The notes under the pieces are model-generated. The model made no database searches. It saw only the letters and a program-made list of their open reading frames with translations, and was not told where the DNA came from. Below are positions 1 to 7,628 of a stretch of DNA of 64,000 nucleotides, in pieces. This DNA comes from Bradyrhizobium paxllaeri (GTDB lineage: Bacteria; Pseudomonadota; Alphaproteobacteria; Rhizobiales; Xanthobacteraceae): positions 8,278,501-8,342,500 of the forward strand of contig NZ_CP042968.1 of assembly GCF_001693515.2 (NCBI RefSeq), written 5' to 3'. Within the stretch, counting starts at the first letter, position 1, and every line of letters starts with the position of its first letter. A program made the position numbers and the translations under genes.

Positions 1-557
1 GCTAGCGCCTCGATCTCTTCTTCGCTCAGCGGAAAAGCGACATCGGCCATCGCCGCCATCGCGCCGCCGGCGCGCACGCCGGTTTTGTAATCGCGCAGCG
101 CCTTGACGAGGTATTCCTCGCGCTGGCCGGCGACGCGGGCGACGGCCTTGGTGCCGGCATAGGTATCCAGATGGCAGGAGGCGCAACGCCGTCCAGCGGA
201 CGCCTGCGCACCCTTCTTCGAAAGATCCGGGTTATCGTCCTCCTTGGGCTTCGGCGGCGGCAGCGAAGCAAAGTAGGCGCCGAGGTTGCGGATATCCTCA
301 TTGTTGAGCTGTTCGACGATCGGCTGCATCTGCTCGTTCTTGCGGGTGCCGGCGCGGAAGAACACGAGCTGCCACTGAATGAACAGGTCCGGCTGGGCCG
401 CCAGCGAGGGCATGTTTTCCATCTGCGAAATCCCGTTCTCGCCGTGACAGCCGACGCAGAGTTCGGCCTTTTCCTTGCCGGCAGCAATATCGGCGGCGCG
501 GGCAAACGAGCCGCAAGACATCAAAACCGCCAGCGCTCCAACGAAAGCCCTTCGCAT
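1..557 (-). CDS. Diheme cytochrome c, exported (C-terminus beyond window)
   Basis: Translating the minus strand from the ATG at 557-555 gives a signal peptide ending in an AxA-type site (SFARAA), then two CxxCH haem-binding motifs, CVGCH near residue 34 and CASCH near residue 129. This is the two-domain layout of cytochrome c4-like electron carriers. A GGAGAG ribosome site precedes the ATG. The gene lies 84 bp downstream of the sorbosone-dehydrogenase-like gene on the same strand, so it probably takes electrons from that or another periplasmic dehydrogenase (inference). The reading frame is still open at base 1, so the C-terminus is missing. The haem motifs make the class secure; the exact partner is not. 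Confidence 0.85.
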   Translation of the reverse strand, partial: MRRAFVGALAVLMSCGSFARAADIAAGKEKAELCVGCHGENGISQMENMPSLAAQPDLFIQWQLVFFRAGTRKNEQMQPIVEQLNNEDIRNLGAYFASLPPPKPKEDDNPDLSKKGAQASAGRRCASCHLDTYAGTKAVARVAGQREEYLVKALRDYKTGVRAGGAMAAMADVAFPLSEEEIEAL

Positions 558-641
558 CAACTGCTCTCCGCCATACGCCTTAAACAACAGAGGCTGCGGC
601 CACCCGTTCCCGAGTAACCGCAGCCTCCGATAATTCACGTC

Positions 642-1901
642 CTACTTCTTGTAGCTGATGCGATAGATGGCGCCGGCCCAGTCGTCGGACACCAGTATCG
701 AACCATCCTTGGCGAGGATGATGTCGTTGGGTCGACCGAGATAACCCGTATCACCCTCGAGCCAGCCGGAGGCAAAGATCTCCGACTTGGGATTCTTGCC
801 TTCGGCATCGACGATCACGCGCTTGATCCGGGCGCCCTGGTACTTGTAGCGGTTCCAGGAGCCGTGCTCGGCGATCAGGATGTTGTTCTTGTACTCAGGC
901 GGAAATTGGTCGCCGGTATAGAACTTCATCCCGAGCGGCGCGACATGCGCCCCGAGCTTGACGACGGGCGGGGTGAACTCTTCGCACTTGTGCCCCATCG
1001 CGAATTTCGGATCCGGGAAATCGCCCTGGTGGCAATAGGGATAGCCAAAGTGCTCGCCGATCTTCGAGATCATGTTGAGCTTGTCGCTCGGCATGTCGTC
1101 GCTGATCCAGTCGCGCGCGTTCTCGGTGAACCAGTAGCGTCCGGAACGCGGATCGACGTCGCCGCCGACGCTGTTGCGGACACCGAGCGCCCAGATCTCG
1201 GCATTGCCGGTCTTGGGATCGACGCGGCGGATCTGCGAGAGGCTGGTCGGCGGAAGACCGATGTTGAAGGGCGGGCCGAACGGCAGGTAGAACCAGCCAT
1301 CCTTGTCGACGGCGATATATTTCCAGCCATGCGCGACGTAGGTCGGCATGTCGTCATACACCACCTTGCCCTCGCCGAGTTTGTCGAGATTGGCTTCGGC
1401 GTTTTCGTATTTGATCAGCTTGTTGATCGCGACGACGTAGAGCGCGCCGTCAAGGAACGCCAGACCAGTGGGCATGTTGAGACCCTTGAGGACGGTCTTT
1501 ACCTCCCTCTTTCCGCCATTGTCCTTGATCGCATAGACATTGCCGAGGCTGAAGGAGCCGACAAACAGCGTGCCCTTGTCGCCCCAGGCCATCTGCCGCG
1601 CTTCCAACACGTTGGAGGCATAGACTTCGATATTGAAACCAGCCGGCAGCTTGATCTTCTTCATCATCGCCGCGAGTTCGGCCTCCGAGGCGCCGGTCGG
1701 CGGACCGGAAGGCGGCGCCTGCCCCTTCTGGGCTTCGGTCTCGTCGCCGAGGAACCAGTCCGGCGGCGGATTGGTCCAGAACTCCTTGGTGCCCGACTCG
1801 TATTTTTTCAGAGGCTTCTGCTGCGCGCTGGCCTGGCTGGCCCCCGCGACAACGAGAATGGCTGCGAGCGCAAGAATAGATCGATTGAAAGCCGATTTCA
1901 T
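642..1901 (-). CDS. Periplasmic sorbosone-dehydrogenase-like (PQQ-type sugar dehydrogenase) protein
   Basis: A 419-aa protein with a clear signal peptide (MKSAFNRSILALAAILVVAG, cleavage near ASA-QQ). The mature part carries beta-propeller repeats typical of the L-sorbosone/glucose dehydrogenase family, for example GFNIEVYASNV near the start, PTGLAFLDGALYV, NIGLPPTSLSQIRRVDPKTG, and the C-terminal LGRPNDIILAKDGSILVSDD blade. Members oxidise sugars or aldehydes in the periplasm, often with PQQ and a cytochrome c acceptor. The cytochrome c gene directly downstream on the same strand fits an electron-transfer pair. The real substrate cannot be read from sequence. The family is widespread and many members are uncharacterised. 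Confidence 0.85.
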   Translation of the reverse strand: MKSAFNRSILALAAILVVAGASQASAQQKPLKKYESGTKEFWTNPPPDWFLGDETEAQKGQAPPSGPPTGASEAELAAMMKKIKLPAGFNIEVYASNVLEARQMAWGDKGTLFVGSFSLGNVYAIKDNGGKREVKTVLKGLNMPTGLAFLDGALYVVAINKLIKYENAEANLDKLGEGKVVYDDMPTYVAHGWKYIAVDKDGWFYLPFGPPFNIGLPPTSLSQIRRVDPKTGNAEIWALGVRNSVGGDVDPRSGRYWFTENARDWISDDMPSDKLNMISKIGEHFGYPYCHQGDFPDPKFAMGHKCEEFTPPVVKLGAHVAPLGMKFYTGDQFPPEYKNNILIAEHGSWNRYKYQGARIKRVIVDAEGKNPKSEIFASGWLEGDTGYLGRPNDIILAKDGSILVSDDWAGAIYRISYKK

Positions 1902-2344
1902 CGCGTCACTCCCTATGCAGCCTGGCGGCTGCGCGTGTTATTTATTTGGGAACGTTCGAGAGACGAACTTGGTCTGATGAAGTGAGAACAGACCACGAAA
2001 TGGTAGCACATCCGATCGGGGAGAGAAGCGCGGGCGCCGCGCCTCTGTCCGACGAAAGCAAATTGTGAGACGGATTGATAACTCATGGCGGCCGCGAACA
2101 ACGTTCGCAGTTGTGCCCGCTGCACCGCAATATTCGTATCGAGCGAAACGCGGCCGTCTCTCCGCAAGGTGCACGAGTGGGCGGCATTCCATATCAAGCG
2201 GATCGCACGCGTTGTCGTTTCCTGTGGGCAAACGAACAACGCAATTGTGGCCCATTTCATACGGCAGAGAATGAATCCCTGAGAAACTTTCGCATACCAC
2301 TGACAAATGTCGGTCTCCGTCGACCGAGTTGAGCGAGCGTCCGT
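1902..2344. other. Divergent intergenic region
   Basis: 443 bp between the minus-strand dehydrogenase gene and the plus-strand DUF2235 gene. It must hold both promoters. The open frames here are short, overlap each other on both strands and show no recognisable domain. I see no repeat or RNA gene. Confidence 0.5.
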
Positions 2345-4960
2345 ATGGCCAACAAGCGGATCATCCTGCTCTCGGACGGCACCGGCAATTCCGCCGGCAA
2401 GGTCTGGCGGACGAATGTCTGGCGGGTCTTTGAATCGCTGGATCTGACCAGCTCGCAACAGATCGCGTTTTACGACGACGGGGTCGGCACCTCCTCCTTC
2501 AAGCCGTTTGCAATCCTGGGCGGCGCGTTCGGCTTCGGGCTGAAGCGAAACGCGCTCGATATCTACAAATTCGTCTGCCGCAACTATTGCTCGCATCTCG
2601 ACTACCTGGCGCTCGAAGCCGTGGCGGCGAAGACCGAAAATCGGGCGGAACGATACGGCCCCTGGCAAAGCGACGACATCTTTGCGTTCGGCTTCAGCCG
2701 GGGCGCCTTCACCATCCGCGTCGTGAACGGACTGATCTGCGCACAGGGACTGGTGAGTTACCGGACCGAGGAGGAGCTCGATCGAAAGGTCGCCGCGGCC
2801 TACCGGGCGCACCGGGCCGAAACGTTCAAGTCACAGTTTCAGGTCGAATGGGTGTTTCGAAAGCTGCGCAACCTGTTCGTTTCCGCCAAGCACGACAAGA
2901 ACGAACGCCCGGTCGACCATGTCGCCTTCCTGGGCCTTTGGGATACGGTAGCCGCTTACGGCCTGCCCATCGACGAGATGACGCGTGGGGTCAGCCGTTA
3001 TCTATGGCCGCTCGAACTCCCTGACCGGCAGCTTCACCCGCTGGTCCGCAAGGCGTGCCACGCCCTGTCGCTGGACGATGAGCGCACCACATTCCATCCG
3101 CTGCTGTGGGACGAGAGTCCGGAAACCGATCCGAACCGGATCACCCAGGTCTGGTTCGCCGGCGTGCACTCCAATGTGGGTGGCGGATATCCGGACGACT
3201 CGCTCGCCCACGTCTCGCTCACCTGGATATTGTCGCAAGCGCGCCGCCGCGGGCTGGCCTTGAAGGCGGCACCAAACGCCGATCCTGACGCTTTCATCCG
3301 GCTACGGTCGATCCAGGACAAGGACGGCCGCATCTATGATTCACGAAATGGGCTGGGCGGCTATTACCGGTACGGCCCGCGAAGCGTAGCCGCGCTTTCG
3401 GATACGAGATTTTCCGATGACAAGCGCGACTGCGTGAAGATCGCAGTACCGAAAATCCACGAGAGCGTGTTCGACCGGATCGCCGTCGATGCGCATCTCT
3501 ATGCACCGGTGGGATTGCCACCGGCCTATGAAATTCTGACCTATGACGAGAAGATCGTCGCCCCGGACAGGCTGACCGTCCCGCCGGGCAGACCGAAATA
3601 TGAGAGCCTGGCCAACGCCCACCAGCGTGAATTCGTCCAGGAGCACGTTGTCGGAAGTTCGATCTGGCGCCGCCGCATCATCTACTTCCTGACCGTCATA
3701 GCGTCGATCTATCTGCTGACCTATCCGTTGACATCGACGGTGCCGGCTCAAGCCGAGTTCGCCTCGCCGCTGCGTCCGCTTTCCGACGTCATTCGCATGG
3801 TAGGTCTCGCCCTTCCCGGGGCGGCCTCACGCTGGATCAATGCCTATGCAAGAGAGCCGCTCTGGTTTGTGCTTTGTGCAGGCCTTGTCGCGCTGCTGTT
3901 ATGGTTGAGCGCCCGCCTTCGAGGCCGGATCACCGATCAGATGCGCCGTGCATGGCGGGTGAGCCTTGCAAAGGTCGACTTGCATCACGGCAAATCCAAA
4001 ACCCCAGGCGGCGCGATCGCGCTGCCGATTGCGGTCCTCTCCGTTTTGCTGCTGATCGCGCTCTATCCGGTGCCAGGGTGGTTCGGCTACGAATTGCCAC
4101 AGGCGTCCACCTCGCTGCAGACCTTCATCAACCGCATCACGCATCCCTATTTCCAGTTTTTCGCCGTCGTCATCCTGATCACGATGTTGCTCAGCGATAG
4201 TTTCATAGCGGGCTTCAGGCTAAAGGACGTCTACCGGCAATTCATCACCGACATCAAGCTGAAGGTTGCCCCTGCATTTTTTGCAGTCACCTTCCTGGTC
4301 GGCGGCTTTTCTCTTGCCAGCCACTATCTCTTCAATATCCGCGACAGCCTCGGCAACTTCTGCAAACCGGCGCAGAAGCCGGTCGCGCTCGAAGTCTGCG
4401 ATCCGGATGACATGAAGCTGTGCAAGCGGGGCCCCGACGGCAGCTTCCCCAGCACCTGCGCTTCGACAGCGTGCCGCGGCGTCGATCTTGCCGAATTCGA
4501 CACCGCCAACCTTTGCACGCCGGTCGGCGTCACGCTTGAGAGACGCGGACAATATCAGTTCGTCCTGGAGAAGGACGGCGACTGGCAATTCCTCGGCACG
4601 CCGTCGGGGCCGGGCGGCATGCCGCTTCGCGCCTTCCTGCCCGATTGGAAGAATGACAGCGCGCTCGATTCAGCCGTTGCGCTCGGACGGTTCGGTTTGC
4701 TGGCAGCAGCCTATCCGCTCAAACGGACGCTCGACCGGCCCATTGGACGCGTTATCCTTCGCTACGGCGAGACCGGCAATGAAGAGAACTTCATTGACGG
4801 CGAGCCGACGAACGGGCGGCTCGACGAGAAATTCAGGGCCACCCGCGACGGGCAATTATTCATCTATCTGAACAAGCCGGTCACCGGTGTCTTCCCCGGC
4901 CTGGTTCGCAACGTGAACTCAGGGAAGGCCCGGATCTGGGTCTATCGCATTCCGAGGTAG
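2345..4960 (+). CDS. DUF2235 alpha/beta-hydrolase with C-terminal membrane segments
   Basis: An 871-aa protein. The N-terminal ~420 residues match the DUF2235 (T6SS phospholipase Tle1-like) hydrolase fold: it opens with IILLSDGTGNS, has YDDGVGT, and the nucleophile elbow GFSRGAF (GxSxG) near residue 117, with HSNVGGGYPDD following. The C-terminal half has about five hydrophobic segments (near 440-460, 505-525, 560-580, 600-620 and 640-660) followed by a Cys-containing soluble tail. Family members include lipid hydrolases and type VI effectors, but no VgrG, PAAR or immunity gene is adjacent, so a housekeeping membrane hydrolase is equally likely. It lies just outside the left island junction and belongs to the chromosome. 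Confidence 0.8.
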   Translation: MANKRIILLSDGTGNSAGKVWRTNVWRVFESLDLTSSQQIAFYDDGVGTSSFKPFAILGGAFGFGLKRNALDIYKFVCRNYCSHLDYLALEAVAAKTENRAERYGPWQSDDIFAFGFSRGAFTIRVVNGLICAQGLVSYRTEEELDRKVAAAYRAHRAETFKSQFQVEWVFRKLRNLFVSAKHDKNERPVDHVAFLGLWDTVAAYGLPIDEMTRGVSRYLWPLELPDRQLHPLVRKACHALSLDDERTTFHPLLWDESPETDPNRITQVWFAGVHSNVGGGYPDDSLAHVSLTWILSQARRRGLALKAAPNADPDAFIRLRSIQDKDGRIYDSRNGLGGYYRYGPRSVAALSDTRFSDDKRDCVKIAVPKIHESVFDRIAVDAHLYAPVGLPPAYEILTYDEKIVAPDRLTVPPGRPKYESLANAHQREFVQEHVVGSSIWRRRIIYFLTVIASIYLLTYPLTSTVPAQAEFASPLRPLSDVIRMVGLALPGAASRWINAYAREPLWFVLCAGLVALLLWLSARLRGRITDQMRRAWRVSLAKVDLHHGKSKTPGGAIALPIAVLSVLLLIALYPVPGWFGYELPQASTSLQTFINRITHPYFQFFAVVILITMLLSDSFIAGFRLKDVYRQFITDIKLKVAPAFFAVTFLVGGFSLASHYLFNIRDSLGNFCKPAQKPVALEVCDPDDMKLCKRGPDGSFPSTCASTACRGVDLAEFDTANLCTPVGVTLERRGQYQFVLEKDGDWQFLGTPSGPGGMPLRAFLPDWKNDSALDSAVALGRFGLLAAAYPLKRTLDRPIGRVILRYGETGNEENFIDGEPTNGRLDEKFRATRDGQLFIYLNKPVTGVFPGLVRNVNSGKARIWVYRIPR

Positions 4961-4983
4961 GCGCCGCAGCGGCCGCAAACGAA

Positions 4984-5003
4984 AGGCCGCCAAAGGGCGG
5001 CCT
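4984..5003 (-). terminator. Rho-independent terminator, original tRNA-Gly terminator
   Basis: Stem AGGCCGCC / GGCGGCCT with loop AAAG. Read on the minus strand it is followed by TTTCGTTT, so it suits the minus-strand tRNA-Gly that ended here before the island inserted. The DUF2235 stop is 23 bp away, so it may also serve that gene. Confidence 0.7.
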
Positions 5004-5034
5004 GTCGTTGGATCATGGCGTTGCCGATCTAAAG

Positions 5035-5085
5035 AAATCTGGAGCGGGCGAAGGGGCTCGAACCCTCGACCCCGACCTTGGCAAG
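5035..5085. repeat. attL: 51-bp direct repeat of the tRNA-Gly 3' half
   Basis: Identical base for base to 58267-58317. It holds the 3' half of tRNA-Gly on the minus strand, from the CCA end through the T-arm to the anticodon loop and stem. Identity stops at 5086 (a, versus g at 58318). The tRNA 5' half is absent here, so this copy is the island-made junction. Confidence 0.95.
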
Positions 5086-5237
5086 AGCGGAGGCATCTTT
5101 CCGAACTAGTAACTACGAGTAAGCCCCTGAGATTCCAACTGTTGTCGACGCTATCGCATTGGCGAAGAGCTAGTTCGGTGGAGTTCGGGCGGTAACAGAC
5201 AGTTTTCGCTCCCCCGGCGCTCCCCGAGGGTTCGAAA
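5086..5237 (+). promoter_or_regulatory. attL-to-int region with candidate integrase arm sites
   Basis: This 152-bp stretch holds a 9-bp inverted repeat CCGAACTAG (5101-5109) / CTAGTTCGG (5170-5178), two direct AGTTCGG copies one helical turn apart (5172-5178, 5182-5188), and the pair CGCTCCCCC (5207-5215) plus CTCCCC (5220-5225). The last pair recurs at the right end (58186-58206). This arrangement resembles arm-type sites for a tyrosine integrase or its excision factor; function is inferred. It must also carry the int promoter. Confidence 0.45.
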
Positions 5238-6506
5238 ATGGCTGATAGTAAACGAAAAAAGTTCACCGATCAGGGGCTCGAGCGGCTCCAGTATGACCCC
5301 GCGCAGGCGCCTAGCAGCGGCCGAATGGAGATTAAGGATGCGCTGTGTCCCGGGCTGATCCTGCGGGTCACTCCGCGAGGAGTGAAGACCTTCAGCGTGA
5401 TTTACAAAGTCCCCGGCGAAGGCGGCGTGAGTCCAGCGGGGCGTCTGCTCGCCGGAAAACAACATCGCATCACTCTCGGGGCAACACCGCCTCTGGACCT
5501 AAAATCGGCGAGGGAACGGGCAAGAGAGATTTTGCTCGCCGCAAGTCAGGGACGCGATATCAGGCGCGAAAGGATAGCGGCTCATCAACAGCGGCATCAA
5601 AATACCTTTCAAAGAGCATTTACCCGTTTCATCGAGCAGGAAATCAAGCCGAACGTCAGTTCCTGGAGGAACGTCGAGCGCGCCTTAAGCCTCCACGTCC
5701 TACCCCACTGGGCTGAAAGAGGTATGCATGAAATCCGGCGATCCGACATTCACGAGATTCTAGATGCTCTGGTTGCGCGGAATCTTCCAGGAGCCGGCTC
5801 TGAGGTTCGAAAGCATCTATCCAGGTTCTTCAATTGGGCCGTCGATCGCGAACTTATGGCTGAGAATCCCGTAGTCGGTCTCAAGCGAAACGATCTTCGA
5901 AACCCTGAGGACGCGGGACGCGCGCTGACCGACTTAGAGCTTAAGGTAGTATGGAATTCAGCCTGCAGCTTAGGATATCCGTTTGGAGCCCTCTTCCGGT
6001 TGTTAATGCTCACGGGGCAACGGCGCAACGATTGGGCGCATGCGCGTCACTCTGAATTGGACTTGCGGAAAGGTTGGCTCGAAATTCCTAAGAGTCGGTA
6101 CAAGAGTCGACGAGATCACATCGTGCCCCTCTCGCCTCAGGCTCTCAAGCTCGTGGCTGAGCTCCCCACTAACATTTCTCCCAGTGGTTTCGTCTTTTCT
6201 TCCCGGGAAGGCCAAGTCCCGGTTTCTGGATTCTCGCGAGCCAAAACAGCTCTGGACAACAAGGCCGGCGCTCTTATGAAACTCGAGGATTCAACGCAAT
6301 TCATTAAGAATTACCGTATCCACGATTTCCGGGTCACTTGCGAAACAAGACTAGCCACCCTTGGCTTCAATCAGGACGTTCGGGACGCCGTACTGGGACA
6401 CGCAAAGCAGGGACTTCAGCGGACTTACAATAAGTATGACTATCATGACGAGAAACGGTTGGCTCTCGCGGCATACGCATCCCACCTCGCGGAGATCACT
6501 AAATGA
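5238..6506 (+). CDS. int: Tyrosine recombinase/integrase of the island
   Basis: 422 aa. The N-terminus (KKFTDQGLERL ... DALCPGLILRVTPRGVKTF) is the arm-binding DUF4102-like domain of P4-type integrases, followed by a core-binding region and a C-terminal catalytic domain. Visible active-site residues are Arg in LMLTGQRRNDW, the H-x-x-R box in RIHDFRVTCETR, His in VLGHAKQG and the nucleophile Tyr in QRTYNKYDYH. It catalyses site-specific insertion at, and excision from, the tRNA-Gly site. It sits 152 bp inside attL and reads inward. A small unknown gene overlaps its stop by 4 bp. The protein is full length with no visible damage, so the island may still be excisable. Confidence 0.95.
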   Translation: MADSKRKKFTDQGLERLQYDPAQAPSSGRMEIKDALCPGLILRVTPRGVKTFSVIYKVPGEGGVSPAGRLLAGKQHRITLGATPPLDLKSARERAREILLAASQGRDIRRERIAAHQQRHQNTFQRAFTRFIEQEIKPNVSSWRNVERALSLHVLPHWAERGMHEIRRSDIHEILDALVARNLPGAGSEVRKHLSRFFNWAVDRELMAENPVVGLKRNDLRNPEDAGRALTDLELKVVWNSACSLGYPFGALFRLLMLTGQRRNDWAHARHSELDLRKGWLEIPKSRYKSRRDHIVPLSPQALKLVAELPTNISPSGFVFSSREGQVPVSGFSRAKTALDNKAGALMKLEDSTQFIKNYRIHDFRVTCETRLATLGFNQDVRDAVLGHAKQGLQRTYNKYDYHDEKRLALAAYASHLAEITK

Positions 6507-7243
6507 AGGCACGTGAGCCAATCCCTTTAGAGGAGCAGCTGCGAGAGCGGATGAACTTGACTTCCGAAGCAATTGCTGCGGCTGCTCGTGACGGCGAGGT
6601 CGAGGAATATGCAGCCCTGCTTACGAGCCTCCTGCAAGGATTCGAACATAATTACATACAGAGCAGGCTATATGAAGAGGCGCGCGCTCTGCGAGAGACC
6701 TATGAGCACGTAAGCCCGAGCGAAGAATGGCGTCCCTATTACGAAAATGGTGATGGAGGCTGGCGTGAGGGTATCTGGGATGAACTATTTCCCCGACGTC
6801 GTGGTCAACAAGGCCATGACACACTCCTTATGATTTACGATCTTCTTCGTAAGTTTTGGGAACAACTTCCGGCAGATTCTCGGGGCGGTTTGCGAGAGAA
6901 GAGAATCGAGCGAGGCACCGCGAGGAAAGCTGCTGAACGCGGAAAGAGGAGTGCACGATGGGCGCCCCGGTTCGAATGGGATTGGGTCGAGAAGAAATCG
7001 GCGCCTAAATCAGCTAATCGGTCAACGGAAATACCGCTCAGCAAAGAGCTCATTGCTCATAATCCTTCGGCAAAATTATTGCTCGCAGTCGCAAAGATAT
7101 TCGACCGCAACTATTCTCCTAAAAACTGCAGGTCGGTGGATGATCGGGCCAAAAACCTGCGACGTTCGCCGGAGGGCAGAGCCAATCTCGCAGAGCGCAG
7201 ACGACGCGCAGCAGCGAAGTCCCGGGCAAAGGGGCAGCAATAA
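6503..7243 (+). CDS. Unknown protein coupled to the integrase
   Basis: 246 aa; the start ATG overlaps the int stop as ATGA, so translation is coupled. I do not recognise a family. The N-terminal ~60 residues are acidic and helical, the middle has an aromatic stretch (EEWRPYYENGDGGWREGIWDELF), and the C-terminal ~110 residues are strongly basic with many Lys/Arg (for example RRRRAAAKSRAKGQQ). The basic tail and tight coupling to int suggest a DNA-binding accessory or directionality factor, but at 246 aa it is much longer than usual excisionases and no helix-turn-helix is obvious. Function is inferred only from position. Confidence 0.6.
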   Translation: MKAREPIPLEEQLRERMNLTSEAIAAAARDGEVEEYAALLTSLLQGFEHNYIQSRLYEEARALRETYEHVSPSEEWRPYYENGDGGWREGIWDELFPRRRGQQGHDTLLMIYDLLRKFWEQLPADSRGGLREKRIERGTARKAAERGKRSARWAPRFEWDWVEKKSAPKSANRSTEIPLSKELIAHNPSAKLLLAVAKIFDRNYSPKNCRSVDDRAKNLRRSPEGRANLAERRRRAAAKSRAKGQQ

Positions 7244-7628
7244 CACACCTCGAAGTCTGGATAAATTTTGGCAATGAGGCGCTTGCTTAGACTGTATTGA
7301 TCTCTAGCTGGCTGCCCGCCCTCAACCCTGCGCAGGTTGGGCTTGTAAGTTTCCGGCCGACTGAACTGGCAAGCGCCGGTGTCGCACCACCGCCACGTCG
7401 GGCGTAGGCGACGGACCTGGGCCGTCCGATACGTGCTGCAATTGACACCGACCATTCACCGATTACGCGCGCCGATGGCAATGCTTCCGCAACCAGGCCC
7501 AAAGAGCAACGGACGGCGTTTCATTGCTGCGAGCGGATCAGTAGCGCCCATCAATCAATACGGGAAATTGTTTGACTATTCTACCACAATCGTCCTTGCT
7601 ATTGATAGCCGACTGTTTGGGGGAAGCG
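7244..7628. other. Structured intergenic region upstream of the reverse transcriptase
   Basis: 385 bp without a convincing gene. It contains a long-range 9-bp inverted repeat GGCGCTTGC (7278-7286) / GCAAGCGCC (7369-7377) enclosing one copy of the island hairpin motif (7324-7338, minus orientation). It could encode a non-coding RNA for the downstream RT or just carry its promoter; the sequence alone does not decide. Confidence 0.4.
7324..7338 (-). repeat. Island hairpin motif copy 1
   Basis: Minus strand AACCTGCGCAGGGTT: AACC/GGTT stem with loop TGCGCAG, extended by GCCC/GGGC outside. One of five copies with core ACCTNNNCAGGGT. Confidence 0.6.

Noticed and set aside
864..1985. 373-codon plus-strand frame
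   Set aside because: Antisense to the sorbosone-dehydrogenase-like gene, with composition typical of reversed high-GC codons.
2345..4960. DUF2235 protein as a type VI effector of this island
   Set aside because: It lies outside the attachment site, with no VgrG, PAAR or immunity gene next to it.
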